A DNA stretch of 64,000 bases from Neoceratodus forsteri (taxonomy: Eukaryota; Chordata; Ceratodontiformes; Ceratodontidae), in assembly GCA_016271365.2 (NCBI GenBank), contig CM028131.1:285763001-285827000 (forward strand), given 5' to 3'. A program made the translations under genes and the position numbers. This document shows, in pieces, positions 1-11,390 of this stretch. Each line of letters opens with the position of its first letter. The stretch's first letter is position 1. The notes under the pieces are model-generated. The model saw only the letters and a list, made by a program, of their open reading frames with translations, did not search any database and had not been told where the DNA came from.

Positions 1-1166
1 TACAGCCCAGGAGGCTAATAAAGAAACAAAGCAGCCTGGGGGCTGGGGAGAGGGTTGTAAGCTGGGTAGCAAACTGGTTGAAGGATAGGATGCAGAGGGT
101 AGTGGTAAACGGCAGATACTTAGGCGACAGATGAGTGACCACTGGGGTGCCACTGGGATCTGTACTGGGACTGGTCCACTTCAGTGTTTTCATACAGTAA
201 GGGCCGTTGCTGAGGAACTTGAGGGGAAGGTGTATCTGTTTGCGGATGACACAAAAATCTGCAACAGGATACTCAGGAAGGGGTGGAGAGAATGCAAAGG
301 GATGTGGGGAAACTAGAGGAGTGGTCTAGGGAGTGGCAGCTGGGTTTCAGTGTCAAAAAGTGCAAAGTCATGCACCTGGGGTGGGAAAACCTAGGAGCTG
401 TATGTAAGATGGGGGAGGGGGTACTTTGTCACCAAGCAAAAAAGTGACCCTGGGGTAATCAGATCTGATGATCTCATGGTGGCAGAGCAGAGCGACAAGG
501 CAGTAGACAAGGCTAATGGGATACTGCAGTGCATGGGGGTGCATGGGGGGGAGTTCTAGTAGGAAAAGGGAGGTGGTGTTGCCTCTGTATTGCTCACTAG
601 TAAGATCCCACCTAGAGTACTGTGTGCAGTTCTGGACGCTGCACCTCAGGAGGACTTTAACAAGCTGGAAGCAGTCCAGAGGAGGGCAACCAAACTAGTA
701 ATGGGGTTGCATGATAACCCATATGAGAAGAGGCTGTGGGACCTCAACATGTTACCCCTGGGAAGAGGAGAGTGAGAGGAGACATGACTGAAACCTATAA
801 GTAACTCATGGAGGTGAATAAGGTGCAGGTGGGGAGTGTCTTTCAGAGGAGGAGGAAGAGCACCAGAACATGGGGACATGCAGTGAAGCTGAAGGGGGGG
901 GTTAAGAGGGATATGAGAAAATATTTCTTCACAGAAAGGGTGGTGGACGCCTGGAACAGCCTGCCAAGAGAGGTGGTTGGGGTGAAGACAGTGGGGGGCA
1001 TCAATCATGCATGGGATAGGCATGTGTGCGTAATAAATACAGGAAAGTGAGGAGGAAGGGATGCCAGAGATTGGACAGGGTCTGGGCTCTCAGAATAGGC
1101 AGAGAAAATAGGGCAGACTAGATTGGACTACTGGTCCTTTTTTCTGACAATTTCTATGTTTCTATG
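1..1166 (+). mobile_element. CR1 LINE fragment, 3' half (reverse transcriptase to 3' end)
   Basis: A 5'-cut CR1 LINE. In broken frames it encodes the end of the reverse transcriptase, including the catalytic FADD box in the string LFADDTKICN (about 237-267), then the thumb-like region typical of CR1 (LVRSHLEYC near 590, a match to the family's LVRPHLEYC, and the VVDAWNSLP string near 945). It ends at about 1166 with the CR1-style tail TTTCTATGTTTCTATG. The piece enters from outside the window. Several frameshifts mean that it is inactive. The same consensus recurs at 3.1, 15.9, 17.2, 28.7 and 59.95 kb. Confidence 0.9.
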
Positions 1167-2046
1167 ACTGCCCATTTCTACCATCCTACACTGGGCTCAC
1201 ACTGAGTATTGAGTGAGGCATTGTGGTACCGCAAATTCAATATTTAGAGGGAACTCCTTGAGTAATAGGGGATTTCTCTTAGTGCTGGGCCTAGCTCAGT
1301 AACTCGCTGTGGGACTCCCAAGTGGGACTGCATTTTTGTGGGAAGTCAATGGCTGTGGGGAAGGTAACAGTGTGTATATTAACTGTGTTTTGTTGCATTG
1401 CCTGTCATTTGTCTAACCCCTACCTATCTCCAGAAACTTGTTATAGCCTTTCCCCCAATATATCCTATCCCCTGTTTTGATTGCATTTTCTGTGTTCTGC
1501 CATTTTATGTATTGTGTGTGTGTGTACTGAGGGATGTCTCTTATTGGATAAGAATGTTTTCTTGTGCTGTTGGACAACAGGACTGTTAAGTGAAGGTGAG
1601 TGGTTCCATCAGCCCAAAACAACACTTGAGAATGTGTTTATTCAAAAAAAGACATCCTTCAGTGCATATGAAGTGAAACACATTATAAAGCATTCTAATT
1701 GACTACAGTGATTTTGTCATTTTTTAACCAAGTGTAATGCTCCTACCTCCACCTTTTAAGTGCAGCGCTTTTCTTTAATGTTTCCTTGTGAGACAACCGC
1801 TGTACCCAGGTTAACAGCCAGAAAATTACTCTTATTTTATTCATTTTCTAACATTACGGATAATTCAATCTTTGTTTCAGATCCCAAGAATATGTAAGAA
1901 GAGTGCAAATGCATATCAGTTAGATTATTAGACTGGTATTATCTCCATTTATTTCACAAGTGGATTGCTTAAGTGGATGATTTCAGATATAGTACAGCAA
2001 CATGAAGTAGTTTGCTGGCTGCATTTGGAACCAGTTAATTTGTTCA
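1167..2046. other. Unassigned stretch
   Basis: No coding pattern, hairpin or repeat end was recognised. The short open frames here resemble no protein family I know. Probably old, decayed repeat or unique intergenic DNA. Confidence 0.5.
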
Positions 2047-3100
2047 TTTTATTTATTTATTTTGTATTTGTTTACTGGGTAGGTGCACTAGCCATAGGGA
2101 TGACTATTTTCAGGCAAGACCCAGGAGGTTACAGAGCAATAACAGGAATATATACAGAAGGCAAGAAACAGTAATATTCTAGGTAGGGAATTAAACATTG
2201 AGATAAAGAGAAAACATATGCAGAAACATGAACAAGTAGTAAACAAAATAAAGGACATTTTGTATCACAGGGCATTATACATAGGGTTAGAGCAATACTT
2301 GAAAAGGTAATCTGCAAAAAAGGGGTATCATGCATCATCAATTTGAGTAAAGCACAGAGTTTGGTACGAGGTACAAACTAAATATTGTATTTTTGTCACC
2401 AGAATAGGGGCAAAGCAGGAAAAAGATAGGACAGCACAGAATATATTGTGAGGAGATCCTATTCATCCAGTAAATGCAAGGAGGAGGTAGTATATGGACA
2501 GAAAAACCTTATGCTAATGAATGAAGGCAGGTCAAATAGGTAGGGAGAGTTAGCAAATAGGCCCCTGTGGGAGAGCATCCAGGGTGTAGTAGGTCAGAGT
2601 GACTAGGGGAGGGTAACATAGAAGTGCTAGGGAGGGCGGTTGAGAGTTGCAGGGGAGAGCTGTATATTACGGGGGCTTGAAACAGGTGCACAGACTAGAT
2701 GAGATGAGGTAACAGCGGAGCGCTTTTTTGAAGGCATAGTACGAGGGTGCTAGGCGAACATCGAGTGGTAGGGAGTTCCACTGCTGGGGGGCATGGAGGG
2801 CAAATGCACTGGCACCCTTTGTCTTTTTGCATTTAGGCACACTAAGAAGAGATCTGTCAGAAGGGTGCAGGCCATAGCTGGAGGATAGAGGAGTGAGCAT
2901 CTCAGCTAGTGTCAGAGGGGTCTGAGTCCTCATGATGTTGTCCACAGTATAGTATAGCGAGTGGGATCTGGTGGCACTGGGAGATAGCCAATTAAACTCA
3001 GAGTAGAGGAGGCAATGGTGTTTCAGTCTTGAAGACAAAGAGGCATACCTGCATATATTGCCATTAAAGCCAGCGGAAGGCATCAATGGCAAAGAGCCGC
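2047..3100 (-). mobile_element. L2/CR1-group LINE, 3' end with C-terminal domain
   Basis: Minus-strand LINE tail. The 3' end lies at 2047 as an AAATAAATAAAT-type repeat (seen as TTTATTTATTTA on the plus strand). The frame 3128-2667 encodes the C-terminal region found after the reverse transcriptase in L2/CR1-group LINEs: a string around HPSDRSLLSVPKCKKTKG, followed by FALHAPQQWNSLPLDVR. Everything upstream of the C-terminal region is missing, a normal 5' truncation. The left of the frame (the first residues, MQIFVSF) already belongs to the neighbouring CR1, so the boundary is near 3100. Confidence 0.8.
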
Positions 3101-3930
3101 TTCTCACAAATGACACAAATATCTGCACAAGGATGGATACAGAGTAGGGCTGCGGGAACTCAGGAAGGTTCTGGAAGGGTTAGAGAGTTGATCCAATATG
3201 TGGCACCTGTACTTCAATGCTAAAAATCCAAAGTGATGAAAAATGCAAAAACAAACCCAAGAGTGAAATATGAAATGGCAGTGGGGTTGGGGGAGGTACT
3301 GGATAGCAACACAGAAGAAAAGGATGTACAAGAGATAATATTGGACAGCAGGAAAACAACAGCACACTGTAATAGAGCTGTAGGTAAGGCAAACAGGAGG
3401 CTGGGATGCATTGGGAGAGGGATAAGCAGCAGAAGCCAGGAAGTGACCCCACTGTTGTACAGGTCACTGGTGCGACTGCATCTGGAATACTGTACAAGAT
3501 ACTGAAGTCTACACCTGAGGAAAGACTGCAACAAGGAGGAAGCAGTACAGTGCAGGACAACCAAGATGTTCCACGGACTAAAGGAGAGGCTTCAGGACTT
3601 GAGCATGTGCACCGTCAAGAAAAGAAGGGAAAGGGGTGACATGACTGAAACATGCAAGTACCTGCATGAGATGAAAAGTGTGGATACCAATGGGCTTTTC
3701 TCCTTGAGCTCAAATAAAGGGACAAGTGGGAACTCACTGAAAGTTGCAGAGGGAGATTCAAAAGGGACATCCGCAAGCATTTTTTCAGTGAAAGAGTGGT
3801 GGACAAGTGGAATAAGCTGCCAGAGGAAGTGATAAAGGACAAATCAGTGAACAGCTTCATACAGATATGGCACAGGCATATGGGATTAGTTAGAAAGGTG
3901 GTGCCAGAGACAAAGGGGAGAGGTGACCAC
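3101..3930 (+). mobile_element. CR1 LINE fragment (thumb region)
   Basis: A degraded CR1 piece that starts inside the reverse transcriptase just after the FADD box (the DTKIC-like DTNIC region near 3110). It runs through a string matching LGCIGRGISSRSQEV (near 3400) and LVRLHLEYCTRY (3470) to the conserved CR1 end region near 3800 (VVDKWNKLPEEV). The usual TTTCTATG tail is not present. The piece is cut near 3930, where another LINE starts. Frames are broken throughout. Confidence 0.8.
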
Positions 3931-3934
3931 TATT

Positions 3935-4510
3935 ATGATCTTATTCATCATAAACTTTTGGTTCAAAAACTGTTCAGATTAGACCTGGGAAATAGTTCAG
4001 TGGTGTGTGGTTTGAGGACGACTTATTGCATAGACAACAGGTTGTTAAGCTTGGCTCTACTTATTTAGATGAATTGATTGTTCCCTGTGGCTTGCCCAAG
4101 GGTTCAATACTCGTACCTCTTTCATTTTTGTTATTTTTTAATGACATCTCTAAAATCTGTATTTCATTCAGCATCTTATTGTACGCTGATGATACAGTGT
4201 TATTTATCCATGCAAACAATGTATCTGAAATTAAGAAGGCGCTAAGACATTCACAGTTTACATAGATGATTAAAGTGAAACAAATTGGTTCTCAATACTA
4301 GCAAAACTCGTGTCGTTTGGTTCTGCTCAAAGATTTTGAAATTCAAGCAGGATTTTTGTATTGAAACCTACCAAGGTACCCACTTGAGACTGTAAAGTCT
4401 TTTAAATATTTAGGGTTAAAGTTAGATTCAAGCTTGACATTTGAATGCTACACTAAACATATTGTATTTCTTCTAGCTTGCATCAAAAACAGGATCAACT
4501 TTACAGGATC
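3935..4510 (+). mobile_element. L2/CR1-group LINE, reverse transcriptase part (left half)
   Basis: Encodes the palm of a non-LTR reverse transcriptase in broken frames. A decayed DLSxAFDxxxH-type region (HHKLLVQKL) comes first, then GLPKGSILVPLSFLLFFNDI, which matches the family's VPQGSILGPLLFLLYINDI. LLYADDTVLF follows near 4180, with both catalytic aspartates kept. Downstream, the FKYLGLKLDSSLTF region is readable up to about 4510, where the element is interrupted by element A. It resumes near 7110. Confidence 0.85.
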
Positions 4511-5017
4511 AATACATTTCTGACACCCAATTCGAACAAGCATTTGTCAATGCCGAATGTTTGCTTGCTGGCATTAGCATTTGAAATGCAGGAGTTAGAC
4601 AAATGAAGAATAGGAATGGCAGTGAAGTACTGAAATTCACGTCAACTCCACCTCCATCCTGTAGAAACGGATAGGCATTGGGGTAAGTGTTTGGGTCGTC
4701 ATGCCATGTCACCTCACCCTATTCTGCAGACACCGACATGTGTTGAGGTGTGCCTTGGGGTGTTTGGTTTTACAGTCACCCCATTCCATAAGGACATACA
4801 CTGAAATGGGTGCAGCATAGGAGAATGGGGTGAAGTCTGGGGCCGAAGAGTCCAAGGTACACCTTGATGCCTGCCAGTGGCTGGGGGTGTGGGGGTGGGA
4901 TGGCATGAGCAGTACAGCCAGCAATCCAAAGGCACACCCCGATGTCTGTTGGTCTGTACAGGGTAGGACGTTATGGTTAGAAACCCTAACACCTTGGGCG
5001 TTTGTTGGTATTTGCAC

Positions 5018-6240
5018 TACAAATTTTCAACATGGTCTTTTTGTGACCCTACCTCATGAAAGCATTTGGGACCTCTTCTCATGAAGAGTGGCAGTGTGAG
5101 TTTGTCAATGTGTCCTGAACGTTGAGTTCCAACAGCGACCGTGCCATTCTGCGCCACATGTACGAAAACACAGACCGGGCAGGATGTGAAGAATGACAGC
5201 TGTACCATCCATAGAAAGGTGATAAGAGATGGTAATGTTGAAGATCTGTAGTGCGAATATTAAAAATGCTTGCACTTCCAAGCATACGTGGAAACTGCTA
5301 CGCATGCACGTAACAGTCATTTTAAGGACTTTTGCCACCAAATTTTCAACATAGGCATTTTAGGACATCTGTTCATGAACAGTGTCACTGTGATTTTCTT
5401 AATGTGTCCTGAACACTGATTTCCCACAGCGACCACGCTATTCTGCACTGGAAGTACAAAAACACATTTTGGCCAGGATGTGAAAAATGACAGCTGTACT
5501 GTTCATAAGGAGGTGCAGAAAAATGGCAATGCTGAAAATCTGGAGTGAAAATATTACAAATGTGCAAAGTTACGCACATGCATAGAAACTGCACAATGCA
5601 CACTCATAACACAGTCATTTTATGAACTTTCATCACAAAATTTTCAACATAGGCATTTTAGGACCTCTGCTAATGAACAGCATCACTGTGATTTTCTTAA
5701 TATGTCCTGAACACTGATTTCCCACAGCGACCGCGCTATTCTGCGTCGAAAGTGTGAAAACGCATTTTGGCCAGGATGTGAAAAATGACAGCTGTACTGT
5801 TCACAAGAAGGTGCAGAAAAATGGTAATGTTGAAAATCTGGACTGAAAATATTTCAGATTCGTGAAGTTACGAGCATGCATAGCAACTGCGCAATGCATG
5901 CTCGTAAAACAGTCATTTCTTGGATTTTTTTCCACCAAATTTGCAACATAGACTTTTTGACAGGCCACCTCATGAACACTGGCACTGTCATTTTGTTAAT
6001 CGGTCCCAAAAGGTGATTCCACGAAGTGACTGCGAAATCACCTTTTAGAACCAAATAATGCCATGACAGTGGCTGAATTCATGAGGAGGAGTCCCAATAA
6101 CCCCATGTTGATGATTTGGTGCCAAAATTCCCAAAATGCCTGCGATATGCACCAAAGTTGAAAAACCCTATTTATGCCATTATACAGCTTACTGGCATTT
6201 CTTCAGTTCGTGGTCAGCTTTGAATAGTGCAGACGTGTTC
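5018..6240. repeat. Tandem array of about 300-bp units inside element A
   Basis: Four units start with variants of CACCAAATTTTCAACATAGG at about 5018, 5335, 5632 and 5932 (spacing about 297-317). Each unit also contains the inverse motif (TGTTGAAAATCTGG), so the units are partly palindromic. A short partial unit follows. The same units, inverted, recur at 29.9-30.7 kb. Confidence 0.8.
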
Positions 6241-6439
6241 CCGGTCCACCGAAGATCATCGTGCTGGGCTCTGGAGGTAAGTATGGGGTGAGGGGGTTGT
6301 GGGGAGGTAGTGTGCACAGAAGGTGGGCACAGGGCCACCTGACTCAATGAGGAACCATTTTCTGATTTACAGGGAAAAGAAAAAAAAAGAAAAAACATTG
6401 CGGGACTTTTTTTTTTACTAGGGACATTTGGAACACTGG

Positions 6440-6801
6440 GGTGAGCTCCCAGTATGCCACCAGAGTGTTTCTTTTGGGGGGGCTGTAGCCGACTTGGGAT
6501 TGGGCATCCACGTCAGCCATATCGGTGAGGCAAGAGCCAAGAGTTAGGCACCTTGGCCTAAAACCAACATTTTTTTGGGGGACATTATGCTGATGGGGAG
6601 TGGGCTCCCCCATTGTCAAATTACACTGGGAAGGAGGGGGAATAAAGCCGACAGGGATTGGGCCCCTCATTGGCAAACAAAAACTGTTTTGGGGTGGCAC
6701 ATGATGCCGAGGGGGATTGGGCACCCCCTCGGCACTGGGGGCTGTCTAATATTGTTTGTGAACATGGCGGTGGCTTGCCACCACATTCACAAACAATATT
6801 A
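6440..6801. repeat. Hairpin array with GATTGGGC motif, then a long palindrome
   Basis: Several units of roughly 80 bp pair a GCCGA-type arm with a TCGGC-type arm around GATTGGGC. The clearest is near 6708-6733. A long imperfect palindrome follows at 6747-6801: arms start and end with TAATATTGTTTGTGAA and its complement, with GGTGGC TT GCCACC at the centre. Related GCCGA/TCGGC units are visible in the second copy near 29.39-29.57 kb. Confidence 0.7.
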
Positions 6802-7056
6802 CACTAGGCAATGTTCCGCCCTGCAATGACGGGTCACTCCCTCATTGCAGTGGAATGGTTGACGCTGCAATGACGAGGCGGCTCCTGATTGCTGCAGCAA
6901 AAAAGTTACAACTTGGTGGCACTTTTGGAAGCCAGTGTCATCAGCACACTGTGCCTCCATTGGTCCACCAGTGCCAAGCCCCCAAATGCAATGCCTCCGT
7001 TGGCTGCCACAGTGCCACGCCTCCACAACCCGCTTCTCTCCTAAGCTGCCACATTA

Positions 7057-7085
7057 TGTTTCTTGTGCAAGTGCACAAGCAAACA
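7057..7085. other. Terminal hairpin of element A
   Basis: Stem CTTGTGCA/TGCACAAG with a two-base loop, extended by TGTTT/AAACA outer arms, directly followed by CATAAAAA. In the other copy the matching position (29124-29147) also forms a hairpin with different stem bases, and is likewise flanked by AACATAAAAA. Confidence 0.6.
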
Positions 7086-7110
7086 TAAAAAGCGGATTGC
7101 CACACACAGT

Positions 7111-7624
7111 ACCAATAACTGATTATAACTCTTTAGTCACTGATGAAGCTTTAAAAACTATTCATGACAAAAAAATCTCTATTACAAAATAGCTACATTT
7201 GCCTCTTTTTCAGAAAATAGAGTACATCACTGCACTAATTTGAATAACCTTAATTGGATACTGACAGAACTAAGGACTGTATCACATCGTGCTAAATTTA
7301 CATTTAAAACTCTGCATAAGAAGTATCTACAGTGTTTAGTGATTTGTTAAAGCCAACCACTTATAGTTTCAATGCACGATTCTTAGGAAGTAACTGTTTC
7401 ATTATTCGTCATACACATACAAAAATTGGTCAGTCAGCCTTTGAAGCAGCTTCTTTATGGAGTAGCTTGCCTGTGCCTCTCCACACATTGTTTTCTGCTG
7501 ATTTATTTTGAAATGCACTGTATGAATATGTAAAAGGCCTAAATGTTTGTTCTTAACAATGTTTTATATATTAAAATCTATACTTTTGTACTGTTATTGA
7601 TATTGTATACTTCTTGTCATACTT
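7111..7624 (+). mobile_element. L2/CR1-group LINE (right half of the element interrupted by A)
   Basis: C-terminal continuation of the LINE that starts at 3935. The readable string is SLPVPLHTLFSADLF near 7470, the equivalent of the WNSLP region of L2-type LINEs. It is followed by an A/T-rich 3' region up to 7624, where TGTAACCCCC begins. Stops and frameshifts are frequent. The last 90 bp are duplicated in inverted orientation at 8660-8749. Confidence 0.65.
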
Positions 7625-8749
7625 GTGTAACCCCCCCCCCCAGTGGAGGCTTACCTGCTTGATCCCCTCGGGGCTGCCCCATTCTCTCATTCTTCCCGGA
7701 TCCCCCATAGTGTCCCTTCCACTTGGCCAAGTCCCCGTTTGTCCCTAAAGTTTCCATCTGGCCCCTGCATGTGTTGCCAGTGTAAATGTGGCTGGTAGAG
7801 CTGAACCACGGGGCCACAGTGCTTCTTTTAGTTTAAAATGGGTAGTGGCAGCCTGCGCAGGTGCACTTGCACATTATTGTTTTTCAGCCATTCCTGCGGC
7901 TGCACAAGTGCCTCTCGGGTGGTCCCAGACCAGAATTTCAGCTAATCAGGGACTGGAGACCAGGAGGAGGCACAGGAGGAGTCCCGGGGCTGTTTTGTTG
8001 AGGAGCACCTATCGGTGAGGGGTCTTTCTCATGAATATTAATGAGGCAGCACACATATTAATGAGGAGCCTGCCTGCTGCATGGGAGTAGTGAATATCAG
8101 CAGCAGCGACAGGTTGGGGGAAGGTAAAATATTTAAATGTGGGCTGTGATTTGATGGGGCACAGGGACGGCTATAAAACAGTGGGGAAAATGTTAAGATT
8201 TATTTTGGCTGCAAGGATAATGTGAAGTTGGGACTATGTATGGACTGCAGTGGAACTGTTTTGCCAGCAGCCATTTGCAGCAGCCTTTGACTCAAATTAA
8301 CCAATCGGAAGCCGGGATTTATCAAGAAGCCTTTTGTGACTGCTCAAAGCACTTATGGGGTAAAAATATGGGGAAATACTTGGCATCTTTTTAGAGGACC
8401 AATCAGGCATCGAGGGAGCCTGATACATACTAATTTTTGGAAGGGACAGTTGTTCTTGCCATTGGGGAGCTGCCAGAGAGCTCCCAAAACCCAAGGACTG
8501 GCAATTCGTAACAGTCAAGATGGCCAGATGGAGACTTTAGGGGCAAATGGGGACTTGGCCAAGTGGTAGGGACACTATGGGGGATCTGGGGAGAATGAGA
8601 GAATGGGGCAACCCCGAGGGGGTCAAGCAGGTAAGCCCCCACACGGAGGGGGTTACACAATTATGACAAGAAGTATACAATATCAATAACAGTACAAAAG
8701 TATAGATTTTAATATACAAAACATTGTGAAGAACAAACATTTAGGCCTT
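7534..8749. repeat. Large inverted repeat, arms of about 230 bp
   Basis: Left arm 7534-7764, right arm 8523-8749, reading as reverse complements with only scattered differences. Each arm joins about 90 bp of LINE 3' sequence to a TGTAACCCCC segment (7625 onward; complement near 8655). Thus the same LINE/LTR-like junction is present twice in opposite orientation. The two arms enclose about 760 bp. Confidence 0.85.
7765..8522. other. Spacer between the inverted-repeat arms
   Basis: No coding sequence recognised. It contains two nearby copies of an ATTAATGAG motif (about 8035-8070) and a CTATAAAA box at about 8170, which could be a TATA element of an LTR-like promoter. A 20-base segment at 8497-8516 recurs inverted at 9280-9299. 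Probably internal LTR-like sequence, but unproven. Confidence 0.4.
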
Positions 8750-9279
8750 TGTAAGGTTTGATGTTCAAAGTAGCCTGGCGATAAGGAATTGATTAGTGAG
8801 CAATAAGTCATTAAGTAAGCATCCCAGAGTGAAATGAGTAGGGGAGAGATTGATTGACTGATGAGAGTAATGCCATAAGTGATAAGTAAATAAATAGAAG
8901 AAAAGTTGCAGAGCAGTCCAGATGGTAGCCTAATGTATTCAGGAACTGACTGGAAATTCAGTATGAGGAATGGGCGGCTTCTTTTGGACTCTAGATTCAT
9001 GACTTTATAAGTAAATACTCTGCTGGTATGCTGCCTGAAGTAAGTGAGGTTATTTCTGTGGTGTGATTGTCTAGGGGATGCACTGTGGTGGCATAGGTTG
9101 GTTAAGTGTACAGGTAATCCTGATGCCAAAGTACTGAGAGAAGCTTGGAGGCAGATGCAATAAAGAGTCTATAAGCTGGATTGTCAGTGAGATCGATTAG
9201 TGCAGGATGTTATAGAATCTTAATGTTATGGTTGAGTAATACTGAGTGGGAAGCAATGCTGAATTGGTGAATTTGTCTA
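8750..9279 (-). other. Unassigned, possibly LINE C-terminal remnant or part of X
   Basis: A minus-strand open frame (9129-8683) ends in the same residues as the LINE 3' region at 7.55-7.62 kb, because it runs into the inverted-repeat arm. The rest is weakly like a decayed LINE C-terminal region, or may belong to the X element to its right. I cannot decide from sequence alone. Confidence 0.35.
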
Positions 9280-10589
9280 GACTGTTACGAATTGCCAGTT
9301 AGAAGTTAGGAGAGCCAGTTCTCGGTGATTGTCGTTACAGCAGAGGTTAACTAAGGTAATTCGAGAAGGAAAAGTCAGAAGGGCCCCACTGGAAGAGCGG
9401 TTAACCCGCTTAAGGTACTAGGTAAAAAGTGCGGATGAGTGTAGTGTGTAATAGCGATGTCCATGAGCGAAAATGATGATTTGGATGGCGTGGAGTCAGT
9501 AATCAGCTAAGTGGTGGAGATCCCATGTTGAATGTTCTCGAAGATATCTGTGAAATTCGAAAAAACGAGCACTGTCTGTTGAGAAGTAGGAGTCGAGTAA
9601 CTTGATGAACAGAGACGCTGTTGGAAGGTGAAGCTGAGACAGAAAAATGGATAATGTCCTTAGTTAAATGGGTTCTCTTGTGATTCCCGGTATCCGTAGA
9701 AGTGATGCCTACTACTATTTCAGAGCATAGCAGAAGGATTTAAGTTCTTTTCCATGTATTAAGATAGTCAGTGAGATGAGGCAGTCCAAGAAGTCACGGT
9801 GATTGAATAGATGGGATTCGGTTTGTACATCCAATAGAGATGAAGAACTTCCTAATATCCAGGCTAATGGGATTTATTGAATGATCGTGAGGAACTGATT
9901 TAGGTATTATAAAAACTCTATAATGGCATAAGAGTCTATGCGGCATGTTAGTTAAGGGATGTTTTCTGACTGGAATATTTCTCCAGAGTAATGAACGAGT
10001 GATCCAATGAGTAGTAGAAAGGTACTGTTAGAATGACCAGAGTAGGAGTATGAGATGGATCATATGGAAGAGCAGATAACTGGGTAGGAGTACTGGTCAG
10101 AGATAGGGTACAAGGCCCAAAAGAGCCATAGCAAACAGTACGAAGCCCCGAGCCCGCAAGGCAAAGATGAAAAGGCAGCCATCCAAGTGGGAAGGAAGTC
10201 TAGGGTGAATCTTGAGGAACTGAATGAATAATCTGGGGAAAGTTACAGTCCAGGTGAAGCTGGATGACATCCAGAGCAGGAAGGTACAGGATTGGGTCAA
10301 CTTCATGGTGAACAGCAGCGAAATGCAGGAAGGCTGAAGCAAGGCATCGGAGTATGAGTCACGGAAGTCCAAGCAACCAAGTCAAGCACCATGAGCAACT
10401 GTGGGGAGAGATGGGAGGTCCACATCAGAGGAAGGCTGGAAATGACAAAGAAAAAGGATGGAAGGCACTGGAGCGAGGAAGGATGAGGTTCCCAAATCTG
10501 CAAAGGAAAAAAGTTCATAAAGCAGCCAGACGGGGGACCCCAGAAGCAAAGAAGTCCATGAGGCAAGCATCATGAATCGAGAGAGGAAC

Positions 10590-11390
10590 TGAACTCTTGA
10601 AGGTAGGACGATGAGTGTATGTGGTGAAGAAGGTCCATTCCCAAATGGAAGTGGTGAGTTGCATCAGGTTTAGGATCCAAATGGCGGAAACAGTAACTGT
10701 CAGAGGCAAACTCCCAGCCATGGAAGCCGGTGAATAGGATGAAGAATTGAGGCTGCAGACTAGGTAAGATGGAGAAGGCGAATCGGGCAAAGTCATGTTC
10801 CTGGAGCGAAGTAGGATCTGGGCAATAGGCTGAGGATGCAGAAGTTGGAGCAGTAGACTATAGACCCAGGTACCTGTCAGAGATGGCTGAGATGGATGGT
10901 GGTGACCTGAAGCAGCATAAGAAGAATGATGAGGGTATGTAGAGTGTAAGAGTTCTGTTTCCAAAGGGAAGCGGCAACTGGTATGAGGTACTGAAGGTAT
11001 GGTACAAGTCTGTAGATTGGAGACATAGCTCCCATCCCTGGTAGTCAGGGCGAGCTAACCTGCACTCGATGCTGCCAAGCAGAGTTAGGGATGGAGGATG
11101 TCAAATTGGTAAGTAGGAGGTAGTTCTGTTCCTGCAGAGAAGCAGCAACTGGTATGAGGTAAAGAAGGTATGGTATGACTCAGTAGATTATAGACATGGC
11201 TCCCATCCCAGGTAGTCAGGGCGAGCTAACCTTCACTCGATGCTGTCCAGCAGATTTAGGGAAGGAGAATGTTGGCAGGTAAGTAGCAGGAGGTAATGGT
11301 TGAAATGGAATCCTATCCCTGGTAGACAGGGAAGCCTATCTTCGCTCAGCACCTCAGAAGGCGCGGGTTAGGGACGGAGTCTGGAATACT
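10590..11390 (-). repeat. Internal tandem repeats of X copy 1
   Basis: Units of about 180 bp, clearest from 10948 and from 11130. Each holds TTCTGTTYC...AAGCRGCAACTGGTATGAGGTA, a GGTATGGTA box and GCTCCCATCCC followed by GGTAGTCAGGGCGAGCTAAC. A third partial unit ends near 11390. The complement of the same unit forms an array at 45.64-46.1 kb. Confidence 0.75.

Larger units (their letters stand above)
4511..7110. mobile_element. Element A, copy 1: hairpin-rich non-coding transposable element
   Basis: An approximately 2.6-kb insertion that separates the two halves of a LINE. It has no coding frame of note. A second copy lies in opposite orientation at 29.12-33.48 kb. From left to right it holds a terminal hairpin segment with AATGCC and GGCATT arms (about 4552-4580), a four-unit tandem array of about 300 bp, an array of GCCGA...TCGGC hairpin units, a long imperfect palindrome, and a terminal hairpin followed by AAACATAAAAA. 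Termini are estimated from where similarity between the two copies begins and ends. I cannot place it in a named superfamily. Asymmetric ends with terminal hairpins would fit Helitron-like elements, but no clear 3' CTRR was found. Confidence 0.65.

Noticed and set aside
7057..7085. Helitron 3' end
   Set aside because: A terminal hairpin is present, but the CTRR end shortly after it and an A/T host site were not found in either copy, so I leave the family open.
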